This document shows positions 34,952 through 43,753 of a stretch of DNA of 64,000 nt, piece by piece. Each line of letters opens with the position of its first letter. Position 1 is the first letter of the stretch. Under the pieces are notes generated by a model, which had not been told where the DNA came from, did not search any database, and saw only the letters and a list, made by a program, of their open reading frames with translations. The DNA comes from Ahniella affigens. Lineage in GTDB: Bacteria > Pseudomonadota > Gammaproteobacteria > Xanthomonadales > Ahniellaceae. The stretch lies in NCBI RefSeq assembly GCF_003015185.1, contig NZ_CP027860.1:4392501-4456500 (forward strand), given 5' to 3'. Position numbers and translations under genes: made by a program.

Positions 34952-34977
34952 GACAGATGGATCTGTTTTGGGTCGCC

Positions 34978-36477
34978 ATGAGTCTTGCTACGGTCCTGTC
35001 CCGGGCACCGATGGGCGTTGATGCGCCCGAGGTGACGGTTGAAGTCAATCTTTCCGGTGGCATGCCGGGCTTTTCGATTGTGGGGCTGCCCGAAGCCGCC
35101 GTGCGCGAAAGCCGCGACCGGGTGCGCGCTGCGCTCGTCAATGCACAGTTCGAGTTTCCACAACGGCACATCACCGTCAGCCTCGCGCCCGCCGATCTGC
35201 CGAAAGAAGGCAGCCGGTTTGATCTGGCGATTGCGCTCGGCATTCTGATTGCTTCAAGGCAACTGCCGGCGCGGGCGCTGGACGATTACGAATGCTATGG
35301 CGAGCTTGGCTTGTCTGGGCGACTGCGCGCCGTCTCGGCCTTGTTGCCGGCTCTGATCCAAACAGGCCAATGCCGGCGACGGGCCATCATCCCGGCCGCC
35401 AATCAAGACGATGCCGACTTGCTCCCCGAAGTACCGATCCAGACTGCTGCGCATCTTCTTGATATTTGCTCGGCGCTCAGCGGCCGTGGCCAATGGCCTG
35501 AACGTCCGCCTGCGCCAATCGAAACGCCGCCCGCCTTGCCGGATCTCGGCGATGTCCGCGGGCAGGCATTGGCCCGGCGCGCGCTGGAAATTGCCGCTGC
35601 GGGTCAACACAACCTATTGATGATCGGGCCGCCCGGCACCGGCAAGACCATGCTGGCCACGCGCTTGCCCGGCATCTTGCCGCCCATCATGCGGGACGAA
35701 GCGCTGGAGGTCGCCAGCATTGCGTCTTTGGCCGGGCTCGAATTGGGGTCTGTTCTGAACACCCGCCCGTTCCGTGCCCCGCATCACTCTGCGAGTGCCG
35801 TGGCGCTCGTTGGCGGCGGGTCGGTGCCACGTCCTGGCGAAGTGTCTTTGGCGCACCGCGGGGTGCTGTTCTTAGACGAGTTGCCGGAGTTCGACCGACG
35901 CGTTCTGGAAGTCCTGCGCGAGCCCCTGGAGTCCGGCAAGATCCTGATTTCGCGCGCGGCCCGGCAAGCTGAGTTTCCGGCCCGATTTCAGTTGGTCGCT
36001 GCGATGAACCCCTGCCCCTGTGGTTACGCAGGCGATCCGTCCGGTCGATGCCGGTGCAGCCCGGATGCCGTGTTGCGCTATCGGGCGCGCGTCTCGGGTC
36101 CGCTGCTCGATCGCATCGACTTGCACGTCGAAGTGCCCCGCGTCCCCGCCGAGCAGCTTCGCGCAGCCCAAGCAGCGGAGGCCAGTCAACCCGTTCGGCA
36201 ACGCGTCATCGCGTGCCGCTCGCACCAGCTGCAGCGCCAAGGAGTCAGCAATGCCGAGCTGCAAGGTCAGGCCCTGAACCGACACGCCAGCTTGGCCGGC
36301 GCTGAACTGCGGCTCCTGGATCAAGCCGTGGAGCGACTCGGACTGTCAGCGCGCGCGCATCAGCGGATCTTGCGCGTGGCGCGGACGATTGCCGACCTTG
36401 CAGAATCGGAACACATAATCGCCGCACACCTGCTGGAAGCCATCAATTACCGCAAGTTGGACCGGCATGCGGTCTGA
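34978..36477 (+). CDS. comM: ComM/YifB AAA+ helicase (Mg-chelatase family)
   Basis: 499 residues. The start MSLATVLSRAPMGVDAPEV matches the ComM N-terminus; an ATG 21 bp upstream lies in the terminator tail and is less likely. The N-terminal domain (1-190) is followed by Walker A GPPGTGKTM (near 218), Walker B LFLDELPEF (near 300), a zinc-ribbon insert NPCPCGYAGDPSGRCRCSP (near 345) and a C-terminal helical domain. ComM is a hexameric branch-migration helicase that supports natural transformation in several gammaproteobacteria. It is close to ubiK, as in Pseudomonas. Confidence 0.93.
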   Translation: MSLATVLSRAPMGVDAPEVTVEVNLSGGMPGFSIVGLPEAAVRESRDRVRAALVNAQFEFPQRHITVSLAPADLPKEGSRFDLAIALGILIASRQLPARALDDYECYGELGLSGRLRAVSALLPALIQTGQCRRRAIIPAANQDDADLLPEVPIQTAAHLLDICSALSGRGQWPERPPAPIETPPALPDLGDVRGQALARRALEIAAAGQHNLLMIGPPGTGKTMLATRLPGILPPIMRDEALEVASIASLAGLELGSVLNTRPFRAPHHSASAVALVGGGSVPRPGEVSLAHRGVLFLDELPEFDRRVLEVLREPLESGKILISRAARQAEFPARFQLVAAMNPCPCGYAGDPSGRCRCSPDAVLRYRARVSGPLLDRIDLHVEVPRVPAEQLRAAQAAEASQPVRQRVIACRSHQLQRQGVSNAELQGQALNRHASLAGAELRLLDQAVERLGLSARAHQRILRVARTIADLAESEHIIAAHLLEAINYRKLDRHAV

Positions 36478-36620
36478 GGCAACGCAGATTCGATTCGGCC
36501 GCGGCCAAATCGCGCGATGGCCTTGATGCGTGTTGGCAATGCTGGGTTCAAGGTCGACTCCTTTTCTCATCAAACACGCCGTAACCCATTGGTTTTGCGA
36601 ACCAATAGATTGCAGGCACT

Positions 36621-36930
36621 GACAATTCTGACCGCAAGTAACCCCCTCTCCAAGCCCTCCCCCGCGATCGCGGGGGAGGGAGCGCTCCCTCTCCCACGCG
36701 AGTGGGAGAGGGCTGGGGAGAGGGCTGGGGAGAGGGCTACTTGCCGCACTGCGCCGTCGCAAGAATCGCGCACCGTCGCTGATAGTTTGAGGCGCGAAAA
36801 AGCGCACCAAAGGGGCGGCTGGACTCCCGCGAGCGCGGGAAAGGGCTTGGGGAGCGGGCTACTTGCCACACTGCGCCGTCGTAAGAATCGCGCATTATCA
36901 ACGACAGTTTGATACGCGAATAAGCGCACC
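36621..36930 (-). repeat. Family A modular repeat, two units
   Basis: Minus-orientation array. The first unit (36621-36808) carries the CCCCCGCGATCGCGGGGG palindrome, a CTCCCACGCGAGTGGGAG palindrome and a short duplication of GGGCTGGGGAGA. The second unit (about 36820-36930) lacks the GATC palindrome. They end with blocks near TTTGAGGCGCGAAAAAGCGC and TTTGATACGCGAATAAGCGC. Confidence 0.88.
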
Positions 36931-36950
36931 ATCGGTGCGACCACCCCTCC

Positions 36951-37778
36951 TTATGGCGCTCCGCGCTCGCTTGCGCGCATCTCGCCCGGACAAACCGACA
37001 CCAGCGGTTGGCTGGACGCCGCAGCAAGAGCAGCGCGATCGACGCTGCTGGCGGCATCGCCAAACCGAATTCGGACGTTGTAGTTTTCGCCGTCCAAATC
37101 GCGCAGATTGCTGAGCCCCAGGTACTGAAGCAGACGCCCGTCGGTCCGCCGGTAGGTCGCATCGATGTGCGGCGCGAGAAATCCCCACCAGGCGCCGAGT
37201 GACAATCGGACCGTGATCAGAGCTGGATCGCCCGAATCGAGCGGGCGCACCTTGAATGCGATGGGCTTTTGGGTGGAGGGCACCAGAAACCGAATTGGCA
37301 ATCCCTCGCCGCTCAGCAAGACTTGCCAATGCTCCTGCAGAAATCGATCGAAACCCGCATCGGCAATCAGCGGCGGCTCGCTTGGCGAACCCGGCACTTC
37401 GGCCTCGGTCAAAGGGCTTTCGCGATTGCGTCGGACAAAGACCATCCGGTTGCTGCCTGCCGTTCTGAGGCCTTCTTCATAACCGCTCCGGGCATCGCGA
37501 AGGTGAAAGTCAGGCGCCAACGGATGCACCCGGTAGTCCACTGTTTTGCTGGCAAATGCCTCACCACTGGGGCAACGATACTGAACGAAGCGCTGCACCA
37601 GGGTGTCGCCCTGCCACGTCAACCAATGCGCTTCCTGATACAGCAGCGCACCCGTGTCAGCCGCAAACGCCTGGCTCTGATCAAGCTCGAAGCGTGCAGC
37701 CGAAGTCGCCCCATGCACCGTGTGGGCGGACACCATCAAAGCCATGGCGAGTCGTAGCGGGCGGGAGCAGATGTGCAT
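36951..37778 (-). CDS. Exported protein of unknown function
   Basis: 275 residues. The signal peptide is MHICSRPLRLAMALMVSAHTVHGA, which decides the start; a longer frame begins with a GTG at 37895 without a ribosome-binding site. The mature part is beta-rich (VDYRVHPLAPDFHLRDARSG, IAFKVRPLDSGDPALITVRL, ATYRRTDGRLLQYLGLSNLR, NYNVRIRFGD), suggesting a periplasmic beta-barrel or lipocalin-like fold. I do not recognise the family. It stands between a family A repeat and a cytochrome c gene. Confidence 0.65.
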   Translation of the reverse strand: MHICSRPLRLAMALMVSAHTVHGATSAARFELDQSQAFAADTGALLYQEAHWLTWQGDTLVQRFVQYRCPSGEAFASKTVDYRVHPLAPDFHLRDARSGYEEGLRTAGSNRMVFVRRNRESPLTEAEVPGSPSEPPLIADAGFDRFLQEHWQVLLSGEGLPIRFLVPSTQKPIAFKVRPLDSGDPALITVRLSLGAWWGFLAPHIDATYRRTDGRLLQYLGLSNLRDLDGENYNVRIRFGDAASSVDRAALAAASSQPLVSVCPGEMRASERGAP

Positions 37779-37914
37779 GGCCGCAATCTGCCCAACTGGT
37801 TGTGATGGATTGGCGATGAGCGCCTGAACTGCTTGTGATTGATACACGGCAGCGCATCCGAGGATGCTCCGGATGCGCCACCTGAACGCCTTCACATCGC
37901 GCGTTTGCCAAGGC

Positions 37915-38448
37915 TTAAGGCAGGCGCATCACCATGCCGGGCACGGGGGCCTCGGTCCCAGGTGGCAGCGCAACCGGCGCCGGTTCGCCAGCTGGTCCGA
38001 GCGCGCGCGCGTAGTGGTAGATCGCCCGCAAATCGTCGTCGTTCATCGCGCGAACGTTGAACCACGGCATTGGCGGTCGCGCCTCAAACCGGCGGGCGTG
38101 CTGCAGCCAGCTCGACTCATCCATGTTATGGAAGAACAGGCGCAGATTGCTCGCGTACGTCGTGCCCCAAGGGCCTGACCACGCAAACGCATCGCCCTTC
38201 AACCACTCCGACTCGGGCACGTGCCCATTGTTCGAGAGGTAACCCGGCGTGTGGCAATCGTTACAGCCGGATATCTGCACGAGATAGCGACCGCGGGCAA
38301 CCAGCGCGGCTTCGTCGATGGCCGCTTGGCTCGGCGGTGCCGAGCGCACTGGCGCGATCCCTCCGGCCATGCTCGCCTGCACAATCAGTCCACCACCCGC
38401 CACCAACAGCGCGCCCATCACGATCACGATCCATTCCTTGCGATTCAT
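37915..38448 (-). CDS. Monohaem cytochrome c, membrane anchored
   Basis: 177 residues. An uncleaved or signal segment (IVIVMGALLVAGGGLIVQAS) is followed by a haem-binding CNDCH (near 81) in a class I cytochrome domain. The sixth ligand is probably a Met in RPPMPWFNVRAM (near 130). AAGGAG precedes the ATG at 38448. It would carry electrons in the periplasm; no oxidase or dehydrogenase gene is next to it. Confidence 0.88.
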   Translation of the reverse strand: MNRKEWIVIVMGALLVAGGGLIVQASMAGGIAPVRSAPPSQAAIDEAALVARGRYLVQISGCNDCHTPGYLSNNGHVPESEWLKGDAFAWSGPWGTTYASNLRLFFHNMDESSWLQHARRFEARPPMPWFNVRAMNDDDLRAIYHYARALGPAGEPAPVALPPGTEAPVPGMVMRLP

Positions 38449-38656
38449 CGTCTGCTCCTTCAGTGAGTTCGACCCGAGGCTCAAGTGCGCCAGAAACTGT
38501 TGACGCAATCAGGTCGTTGCCATGCCGAAAACGCAAGCGCACGGCGAATCGTGTCATTGCCAGTCAGCTGCCCGTCGATTCATGACTCATGGCAGGGGCT
38601 GACAGGTTTTGCATCGGCATGTCGTCAAGGCCGAAGCAACTACCTGGAGCGACACC

Positions 38657-39691
38657 ATGAAACGGATCTTCTTTGTGGCCGCAATGGCCATCTTCACCTG
38701 CAACCCTGCCAAGGCCGAATGGTGGGTCGGCTTGCAGACCAGCGGCCAAACGACGCCCACCAACGCCATATCCATCTACGACTCCGAAGCGAGCGGCAAC
38801 ACCAGCCCGACACGAACTGTCGGGGGCGATGTCAGCAGCTTGCGTTCCATCGCCGACTTCACACGCGACGACCAGAACGATCAGATGGTGGTCGCCGATT
38901 TCCGCGGCAACCAGATCGTCCGCTTTGATCTGGCGAGCCAAGGCAACGCGGCGCCATTGCTGCGCTTCACGCATGCAGGCATGCAGCAACCACGGCGCAT
39001 CATCGCGATTCCCGGCCACCACGAGTACGGCATCCTAGCTTCGACCACCTTGCTCTACATCGGAATGGACGCCGTCACCGGGGCGCCGATCACACGCGCC
39101 GGCAACTACACGCAAAGCGGATTGAACAACCCGTTTGGTCTCGCCTATATGCCGGCGACTGACGAAGTGGCCGTGGGCGACGTCGAAACGGTCGATGGCA
39201 GCAACGCCGGCGAGATTCGCTTCTTTGCCCGAACCGATGACGCGGCGTTGGCCACCACGCGTCGGTTGTTTGGCAGCAACACCCGACTCGGCATCTTTGT
39301 GTTGGGCTTGCGCCATGATCCGGTCCAGCACGAGCTCATCGCCCTGGTTCGCGACAATCCGGTCAATGGCCTGTTTCCTGGCCGCATCGTGGTGTTTACC
39401 GAAAGCGACGATGGCAACATCGCGCCGATTCGCGAAATTGCCGGCGACGCGACGCAATTGATCAACGTGAGCAGTCTCGGTTTTGATGCGGCGACTGGAG
39501 ATATCAGCGTTGGCCTGGGCAGTCAGACGGTGCCGCTCGCTGTACTGATCTTCAATCGCAACGACCAAGGCAATGCCGCACCCAGAAAACGCTTGTCAGG
39601 CCCGCTGACCGGCTTGAATCTGCCCGACGCCGTTGGCGCCATCAGCTATGTTCCGGCGTCCAATCGGCTGTATCGGGATGGCTTCGAATAA
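38657..39691 (+). CDS. Exported beta-propeller-like protein with DGFE tail
   Basis: 344 residues with a signal peptide (MKRIFFVAAMAIFTCNPAKAE). The mature part has repeated beta-propeller-like segments: GNTSPTRTVGGDVSSLRSIA, GNAAPLLRFTHAGMQQPRRI, GNIAPIREIAGDATQLINVS and GNAAPRKRLSGPLTGLNLPD. These show a repeat of about 50-70 residues with the core G-N-x-x-P-x-R. It ends NRLYRDGFE. GGAG lies 7 bp before the ATG. Function unknown; likely secreted. Confidence 0.82.
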   Translation: MKRIFFVAAMAIFTCNPAKAEWWVGLQTSGQTTPTNAISIYDSEASGNTSPTRTVGGDVSSLRSIADFTRDDQNDQMVVADFRGNQIVRFDLASQGNAAPLLRFTHAGMQQPRRIIAIPGHHEYGILASTTLLYIGMDAVTGAPITRAGNYTQSGLNNPFGLAYMPATDEVAVGDVETVDGSNAGEIRFFARTDDAALATTRRLFGSNTRLGIFVLGLRHDPVQHELIALVRDNPVNGLFPGRIVVFTESDDGNIAPIREIAGDATQLINVSSLGFDAATGDISVGLGSQTVPLAVLIFNRNDQGNAAPRKRLSGPLTGLNLPDAVGAISYVPASNRLYRDGFE

Positions 39692-39780
39692 ATGCTGCTC
39701 TCACCGATGCTCGACTAGTACCTTCAGCATGATGAGGCAAGCTTCGTACCTCACAATGAGCGCGACCAAGAGGCCCGCGC

Positions 39781-40347
39781 TCACGCTGACAATTGGTCCT
39801 TGAGCCAGGCGCGCGCGAACCGGAGATCGCGATTTACGGTGGCAAGCGACACGTCAAGCGTCGCCGCCACGTCCTCCAAGCCGAGCCCCACCAGCCAATG
39901 CAATTCAATGACATCGGCCTTGCGCGCATCAAGCTTCCGAAGCGCGTTCATCGCCTCATGCAAATCACCGGCCTGGCCACTCATGCCTTCGCTGATTTCG
40001 CCAGCCGCCGCACCCAGCGTGAGATGTTGCTGACCGCCGCCCCGCTTCTCGGCCAAATCGTGGCGGGCCAGATCATGCAGATGATTGCGCATGGCCACTG
40101 CAACGGTCTTGAAAAAATGGGCGCGATCCGTCCAGCTCGCTTCAGCAGCAAGCAGATTCGCGATGACCTCATGCGCGAGTTCGGTGGGTGCCAGCGGCAC
40201 GACCGAAGATTCGCGGCGAAGTCGCGCGCCCGCCAACTGTTTGATGCGCGCATAAACGGCCGCAAGAACCCGGTCGGCGGCTTGCTCGTCGCCCGCGCTC
40301 CAGGCCTGCAACCATTGCGTGAGTTGATGGGCGTCAGCGTCTGACAT
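39781..40347 (-). CDS. Orphan ECF-like sigma factor (Sigma70_ECF, PF07638 type)
   Basis: 188 residues. The region 2 part is LAGARLRRESSVVPLAPTELAHEVIANLL and AHFFKTVAVAMRNHLHDLAR. Region 4 is VIELHWLVGLGLEDVAATLDVSLATVNRDLRFARAWL. It is close in plan to the sigma factor at 59210-59764, which sits next to a Ser/Thr kinase gene. Here no kinase or anti-sigma gene adjoins: the neighbours are a converging exported-protein gene and rep, so it is an orphan. A Ser/Thr kinase without a sigma gene lies 5.7 kb away. Confidence 0.88.
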   Translation of the reverse strand: MSDADAHQLTQWLQAWSAGDEQAADRVLAAVYARIKQLAGARLRRESSVVPLAPTELAHEVIANLLAAEASWTDRAHFFKTVAVAMRNHLHDLARHDLAEKRGGGQQHLTLGAAAGEISEGMSGQAGDLHEAMNALRKLDARKADVIELHWLVGLGLEDVAATLDVSLATVNRDLRFARAWLKDQLSA

Positions 40348-40439
40348 GGCAGCATCGACATGCGGAAAAGGCCAAAGCTACTGGTTCTTGGCGAGTCGGG
40401 CAACGTTTGATATCGGACCAGCCTGACGTGCTGGGGCGG

Positions 40440-40505
40440 GTTTCGAGTCCGGAGATGCGCCGGACTCGAAACGAATGGCGTTGAACATGAGGTTCAACGC
40501 CATTC
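40440..40505. promoter_or_regulatory. Two adjacent perfect hairpins abutting the rep start
   Basis: Hairpin 1 pairs 40440-40452 with 40460-40472 (GTTTCGAGTCCGG arm, 13 bp). Hairpin 2 pairs 40473-40486 with 40492-40505 (GAATGGCGTTGAAC arm, 14 bp) around the 5-nt loop ATGAG. Nothing separates the two, and the rep ATG follows at 40506. The only purine-rich stretch for ribosome binding (GAGG) is in the loop of hairpin 2. Confidence 0.85.
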
Positions 40506-42542
40506 ATGCCGAATCAACAGCCCCAGCCGCTACAATGGCAAGCCCTCGATTTGATGCCTGCCCTAGTGAGTCTGAATCCTGAACAACGCGCCGCCGTGCA
40601 CTATCTGGCCGGCCCCTTGCTGGTGCTTGCGGGCGCGGGCTCGGGCAAGACGCGGGTCATTACCGAAAAGATTGCCGAACTGCTGCGGAGCGGCCATCAG
40701 GCCGAGCGCATTGCGGCGATCACGTTTACGAACAAGGCCGCGCGGGAAATGCGCGAGCGCGTTGCCAAGCTGATCAGCAAAGAGGCCGCCGAAACGCTCC
40801 AGGTCAGCACGTTCCATGCACTCGGCCTGCGCTTCTTGAGCATGGAACACGCAGCTGCGGGATTGCGGCGCGGCTTTACGGTGCTCGATGCGGACGACTC
40901 GTTTGGCATCTTGAAAGACTTAAGCCCCAAGGCGCAAAAGAGCGACGTCTACGACTTGCTGCGGCAGCTGATTGGTCGGGCCAAGGACGAAGGGCTCACG
41001 CCCGAACAAGCATTGAAAGCAGCGCGCAGTCCACGAGAATTGCAGGCCGCGGAAATCTACCAGGCCTATCAGCAGCGCTTGCAGACCTTCAACGCAGTCG
41101 ATTTCGATGACCTGATCGCCTTGCCGGAGCGTGTGCTGCGCGAGCAGGAGGCCGTGCGTCTGCGCTGGCGCGAAAAGCTCAGCTATGTGCTGGTGGACGA
41201 ATATCAGGACACCAACCGCACGCAGTATCGCCTGCTGAAAGAACTGGTCGGACCGCGCGGCGCGTTTACCGCCGTCGGTGACGACGATCAGAGCATCTAT
41301 GCGTGGCGTGGCGCGAATCCGGAAAATCTGAACCAACTCACCGTCGACTACCCCCACCTCAAGGTCATCAAGCTGGAGCAGAACTACCGCTGCTCGGGGC
41401 GCATTTTGCGCTGCGCGAATGCGGTCATCGGCAACAACCCACATCTGTTCGAGAAGCGACTTTGGAGCGCCCATGGCGAGGGCGATCACATTCGCATTCT
41501 GAACTGTCGCGACGATCAACATGAGGCCGAGCGTATTGCGGCCGAGATCGTATACAAGCGCGAACAGCAGAAGGCCTTGTGGTCCGATTTTGCGATTCTT
41601 TATCGTGGCAATCACCAGGCTCGGGCGCTGGAGCAGGCGCTGCGGCTGGCGCGCGCGCCGTATCACCTCTCGGGTGGCCAGGCGTTCTTTGACCGCGCTG
41701 AAGTGCGCGATGTGCTGGCCTACCTGCGCCTGATCGCCAACCCGGACGATGACGCCGCATTTTTGCGCGCGGTGCAAGTCCCAAAACGCGAAATCGGCAC
41801 CATCACGCTGGAGAAGCTGGCCACACTTGCGGGCAGCAAGCACGTGAGTCTCTTGAAGGCGGCTGAGAGCATCGAAGTACAGAAGCAACTGGCCGCGCGC
41901 CCCGGCGCGCAGATCGCCGAATTCGCCGGCTTGTTTCGACACTGGCGGGAGGCCGCGACGCGCATGGGCGCGGGGGACTTGACCGCACTGGTCATTCAGG
42001 AATCCGGCTATGCCCAGCATTTGGTGGCGGGCCTGCGCGACCCCGAATCGAAAGCCCGGCGCGAGGAGAACATGCAGGAGTTGGTAAGGTTTCTGCGTGA
42101 ATCCGACAAAGGTCGCGACGGCTTGTCCGCCTTGGCCAATCAGCTCGCATTGATCAGCTTTTCCGATCGCGACGATCCGGGCAACGCGGTGCGCTTGTCC
42201 ACCTTGCACGCATCCAAGGGTCTTGAGTTCCGGCATGTCTGGTTGGTCGGGGTGGAGGATGGAACTCTGCCGCACCAGGGTGCGATCGACGAAGGTCGAC
42301 TCGAAGAGGAACGCCGACTGTTCTACGTCGGCATCACGCGCGCGAAAGAATCGCTGACGATGAGCGTGTCGCAGCAGAAAAAGCGCTTTGGCGAAATGGA
42401 ACGCCTGAAGCCGAGCCGCTTTCTGCGCGAATTGCCCGAGACGGATGTGCGCCAGGAGGGCGACGACCCCGAGCGCGAAGCCGAAGAGAAGCGCGAGCGC
42501 AACCTGTCGCACTTTGCTCGGATTGCCGACCTGCTGAAATGA
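40506..42542 (+). CDS. rep: ATP-dependent DNA helicase Rep
   Basis: 678 residues, superfamily 1A helicase, a 3'-5' motor that helps replication forks through obstacles. Motif I is LAGAGSGKTRV, Ia ITFTNKAAREM, II VLVDEYQDTN, III GDDDQSIYAWRGA, IV LEQNYRCSGRIL, V LSTLHASKGLEF and VI LFYVGITRAKE. The order and N-terminus (LNPEQRAAVHYLAGPLLVLAGAG) fit Rep rather than UvrD. The first ATG (40506) abuts hairpin 2; an ATG at 40554 (MPALVSLNPEQ) is closer to the E. coli Rep start and could be the true one. An esterase lipoprotein gene overlaps the stop by ATGA. Confidence 0.93.
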   Translation: MPNQQPQPLQWQALDLMPALVSLNPEQRAAVHYLAGPLLVLAGAGSGKTRVITEKIAELLRSGHQAERIAAITFTNKAAREMRERVAKLISKEAAETLQVSTFHALGLRFLSMEHAAAGLRRGFTVLDADDSFGILKDLSPKAQKSDVYDLLRQLIGRAKDEGLTPEQALKAARSPRELQAAEIYQAYQQRLQTFNAVDFDDLIALPERVLREQEAVRLRWREKLSYVLVDEYQDTNRTQYRLLKELVGPRGAFTAVGDDDQSIYAWRGANPENLNQLTVDYPHLKVIKLEQNYRCSGRILRCANAVIGNNPHLFEKRLWSAHGEGDHIRILNCRDDQHEAERIAAEIVYKREQQKALWSDFAILYRGNHQARALEQALRLARAPYHLSGGQAFFDRAEVRDVLAYLRLIANPDDDAAFLRAVQVPKREIGTITLEKLATLAGSKHVSLLKAAESIEVQKQLAARPGAQIAEFAGLFRHWREAATRMGAGDLTALVIQESGYAQHLVAGLRDPESKARREENMQELVRFLRESDKGRDGLSALANQLALISFSDRDDPGNAVRLSTLHASKGLEFRHVWLVGVEDGTLPHQGAIDEGRLEEERRLFYVGITRAKESLTMSVSQQKKRFGEMERLKPSRFLRELPETDVRQEGDDPEREAEEKRERNLSHFARIADLLK

Positions 42543-43393
42543 AGCGCATCCTGTTTCTGTTGCTTATGGTGGTCATCGCGGTCGGCGGTTGCCGTTCGGT
42601 CTATTTTGGTGCGTTGAACGCAGCGGCCGATAGTGAGCGCCTGGCTCCCGAGTCATTCGAGTTCGATACCGAACACCAACTAGCACTCGATGTGTATCGC
42701 CCGGCAACCTGTCAGAACGCGCCAGTATTGGTGTTCTTCTACGGCGGCACCTGGCAGCACGGCGAACGACGCTGGTATCGGTTTGTCGGCGAGCGTTTCG
42801 CGTCGCTCGGTATCGTGACCGTTGTGCCGGACTACCGGAAAGCGCCGACCGTAGCGTTTCCTTCCTATGTGGAAGATGCTGCCAGGGCGCTCGCATTTGT
42901 GCGCGCCAACGCTCTAGCATGGTGCGGCGATCCAAAGCGCATCAGCATCAGCGGCCACTCTGCTGGCGCGCATATCGCCGCGCTGCTCGCGACGGATGCG
43001 CGCTACCTCGCGCCTTACGGCATCACCCCCAAACAATCCATCGCCAGCTTCATTGGCCTAGCCGGGCCATACGATTTCCTGCCGATTGAATCGAAGGAAC
43101 TGCGGGTGGCGTTCCCGGATGAAAGCCGCGATACCGACACGCAGCCGATTCGCTTTGTCGATGGCGACGAGCCGACAATGCTCTTGATCCACGGCATGGA
43201 CGATGAACTGGTCTGGCCGCGGAACAGCATCAACCTCTATGCGCGACTGCAGACGGTCGGCGTGGCGAGTGAGTTGGTTCTGATCCCCGACATCGGCCAT
43301 ACGCGGCTGCTCAATCAGCTCGGTGATGCCAAGGACCCTTTTGGGATCAGCCGCTCGATGCTCGCGTTGCTTCAACGCGCCCAATCGGAATGA
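42539..43393 (+). CDS. Alpha/beta-hydrolase esterase, lipoprotein
   Basis: 284 residues with a lipobox (LLMVVIAVGGC, Cys near 18). The oxyanion motif is FFYGGTW (HGGxW-like) and the nucleophile lies in ISGHSAGAH (near 141). The acid is probably the Asp in IHGMDDELVWP (near 222) and the base His is in DIGHTRLL (near 258). This is the BD-FAE/carboxylesterase type of the hormone-sensitive lipase clan. Coupled to rep by an ATGA overlap, although no shared function is evident. Periplasmic or outer-membrane anchored. Confidence 0.87.
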   Translation: MKRILFLLLMVVIAVGGCRSVYFGALNAAADSERLAPESFEFDTEHQLALDVYRPATCQNAPVLVFFYGGTWQHGERRWYRFVGERFASLGIVTVVPDYRKAPTVAFPSYVEDAARALAFVRANALAWCGDPKRISISGHSAGAHIAALLATDARYLAPYGITPKQSIASFIGLAGPYDFLPIESKELRVAFPDESRDTDTQPIRFVDGDEPTMLLIHGMDDELVWPRNSINLYARLQTVGVASELVLIPDIGHTRLLNQLGDAKDPFGISRSMLALLQRAQSE

Positions 43394-43429
43394 TCATCGC
43401 AGCGCGGTGGCGCAACAAGTTGCTCCCGC

Positions 43430-43628
43430 GCCCACGCGAGTAGGAGACCAGCCGCCCGATTGGTGCGCTTATTCGCGCATCAAACTGTCAGCGACAATGC
43501 GCGATTCTTACAACGGCGCAGTGTGGCAAGTAGCCCTCTCCCCAGCCCTCTCCCACTCGCGTGGGAGAGGGAGTCGACGCCCTCCCCCGCGATCGCGGGG
43601 GAGGGGGTTACTTGCGGTCAGAATCATG
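43430..43628 (+). repeat. Family A modular repeat, one full unit
   Basis: Plus orientation. It begins with TGCGCTTATTCGCGCATCAA near 43463 and includes the CTCCCACTCGCGTGGGAG and CCCCCGCGATCGCGGGGG palindromes. It ends GTTACTTGCGGTCAGAATCA. A short partial unit (CCCACGCGAGTAGGAG) precedes it. The DNA to 43753 holds nothing else recognisable. Confidence 0.88.
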
Positions 43629-43753
43629 GTTTCGTCGGAGTAGCTAGCGCTCAGGAACGCAATTGGCCATCGCGCTAGGGATGAGAGACGAAAGCGCCAC
43701 CCTAAGCCACCGTCGTGGTCGCAGTCGCGTGCCAAGCGTGAACATTCTCGCGA

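Noticed and set aside
34692..34977. Reading the ubiK-comM spacer as 6S RNA, 4.5S RNA or tmRNA
   Set aside because: The hairpins and length do not show the conserved bulge of 6S RNA, the SRP tetraloop domain or the tRNA-like ends of tmRNA.
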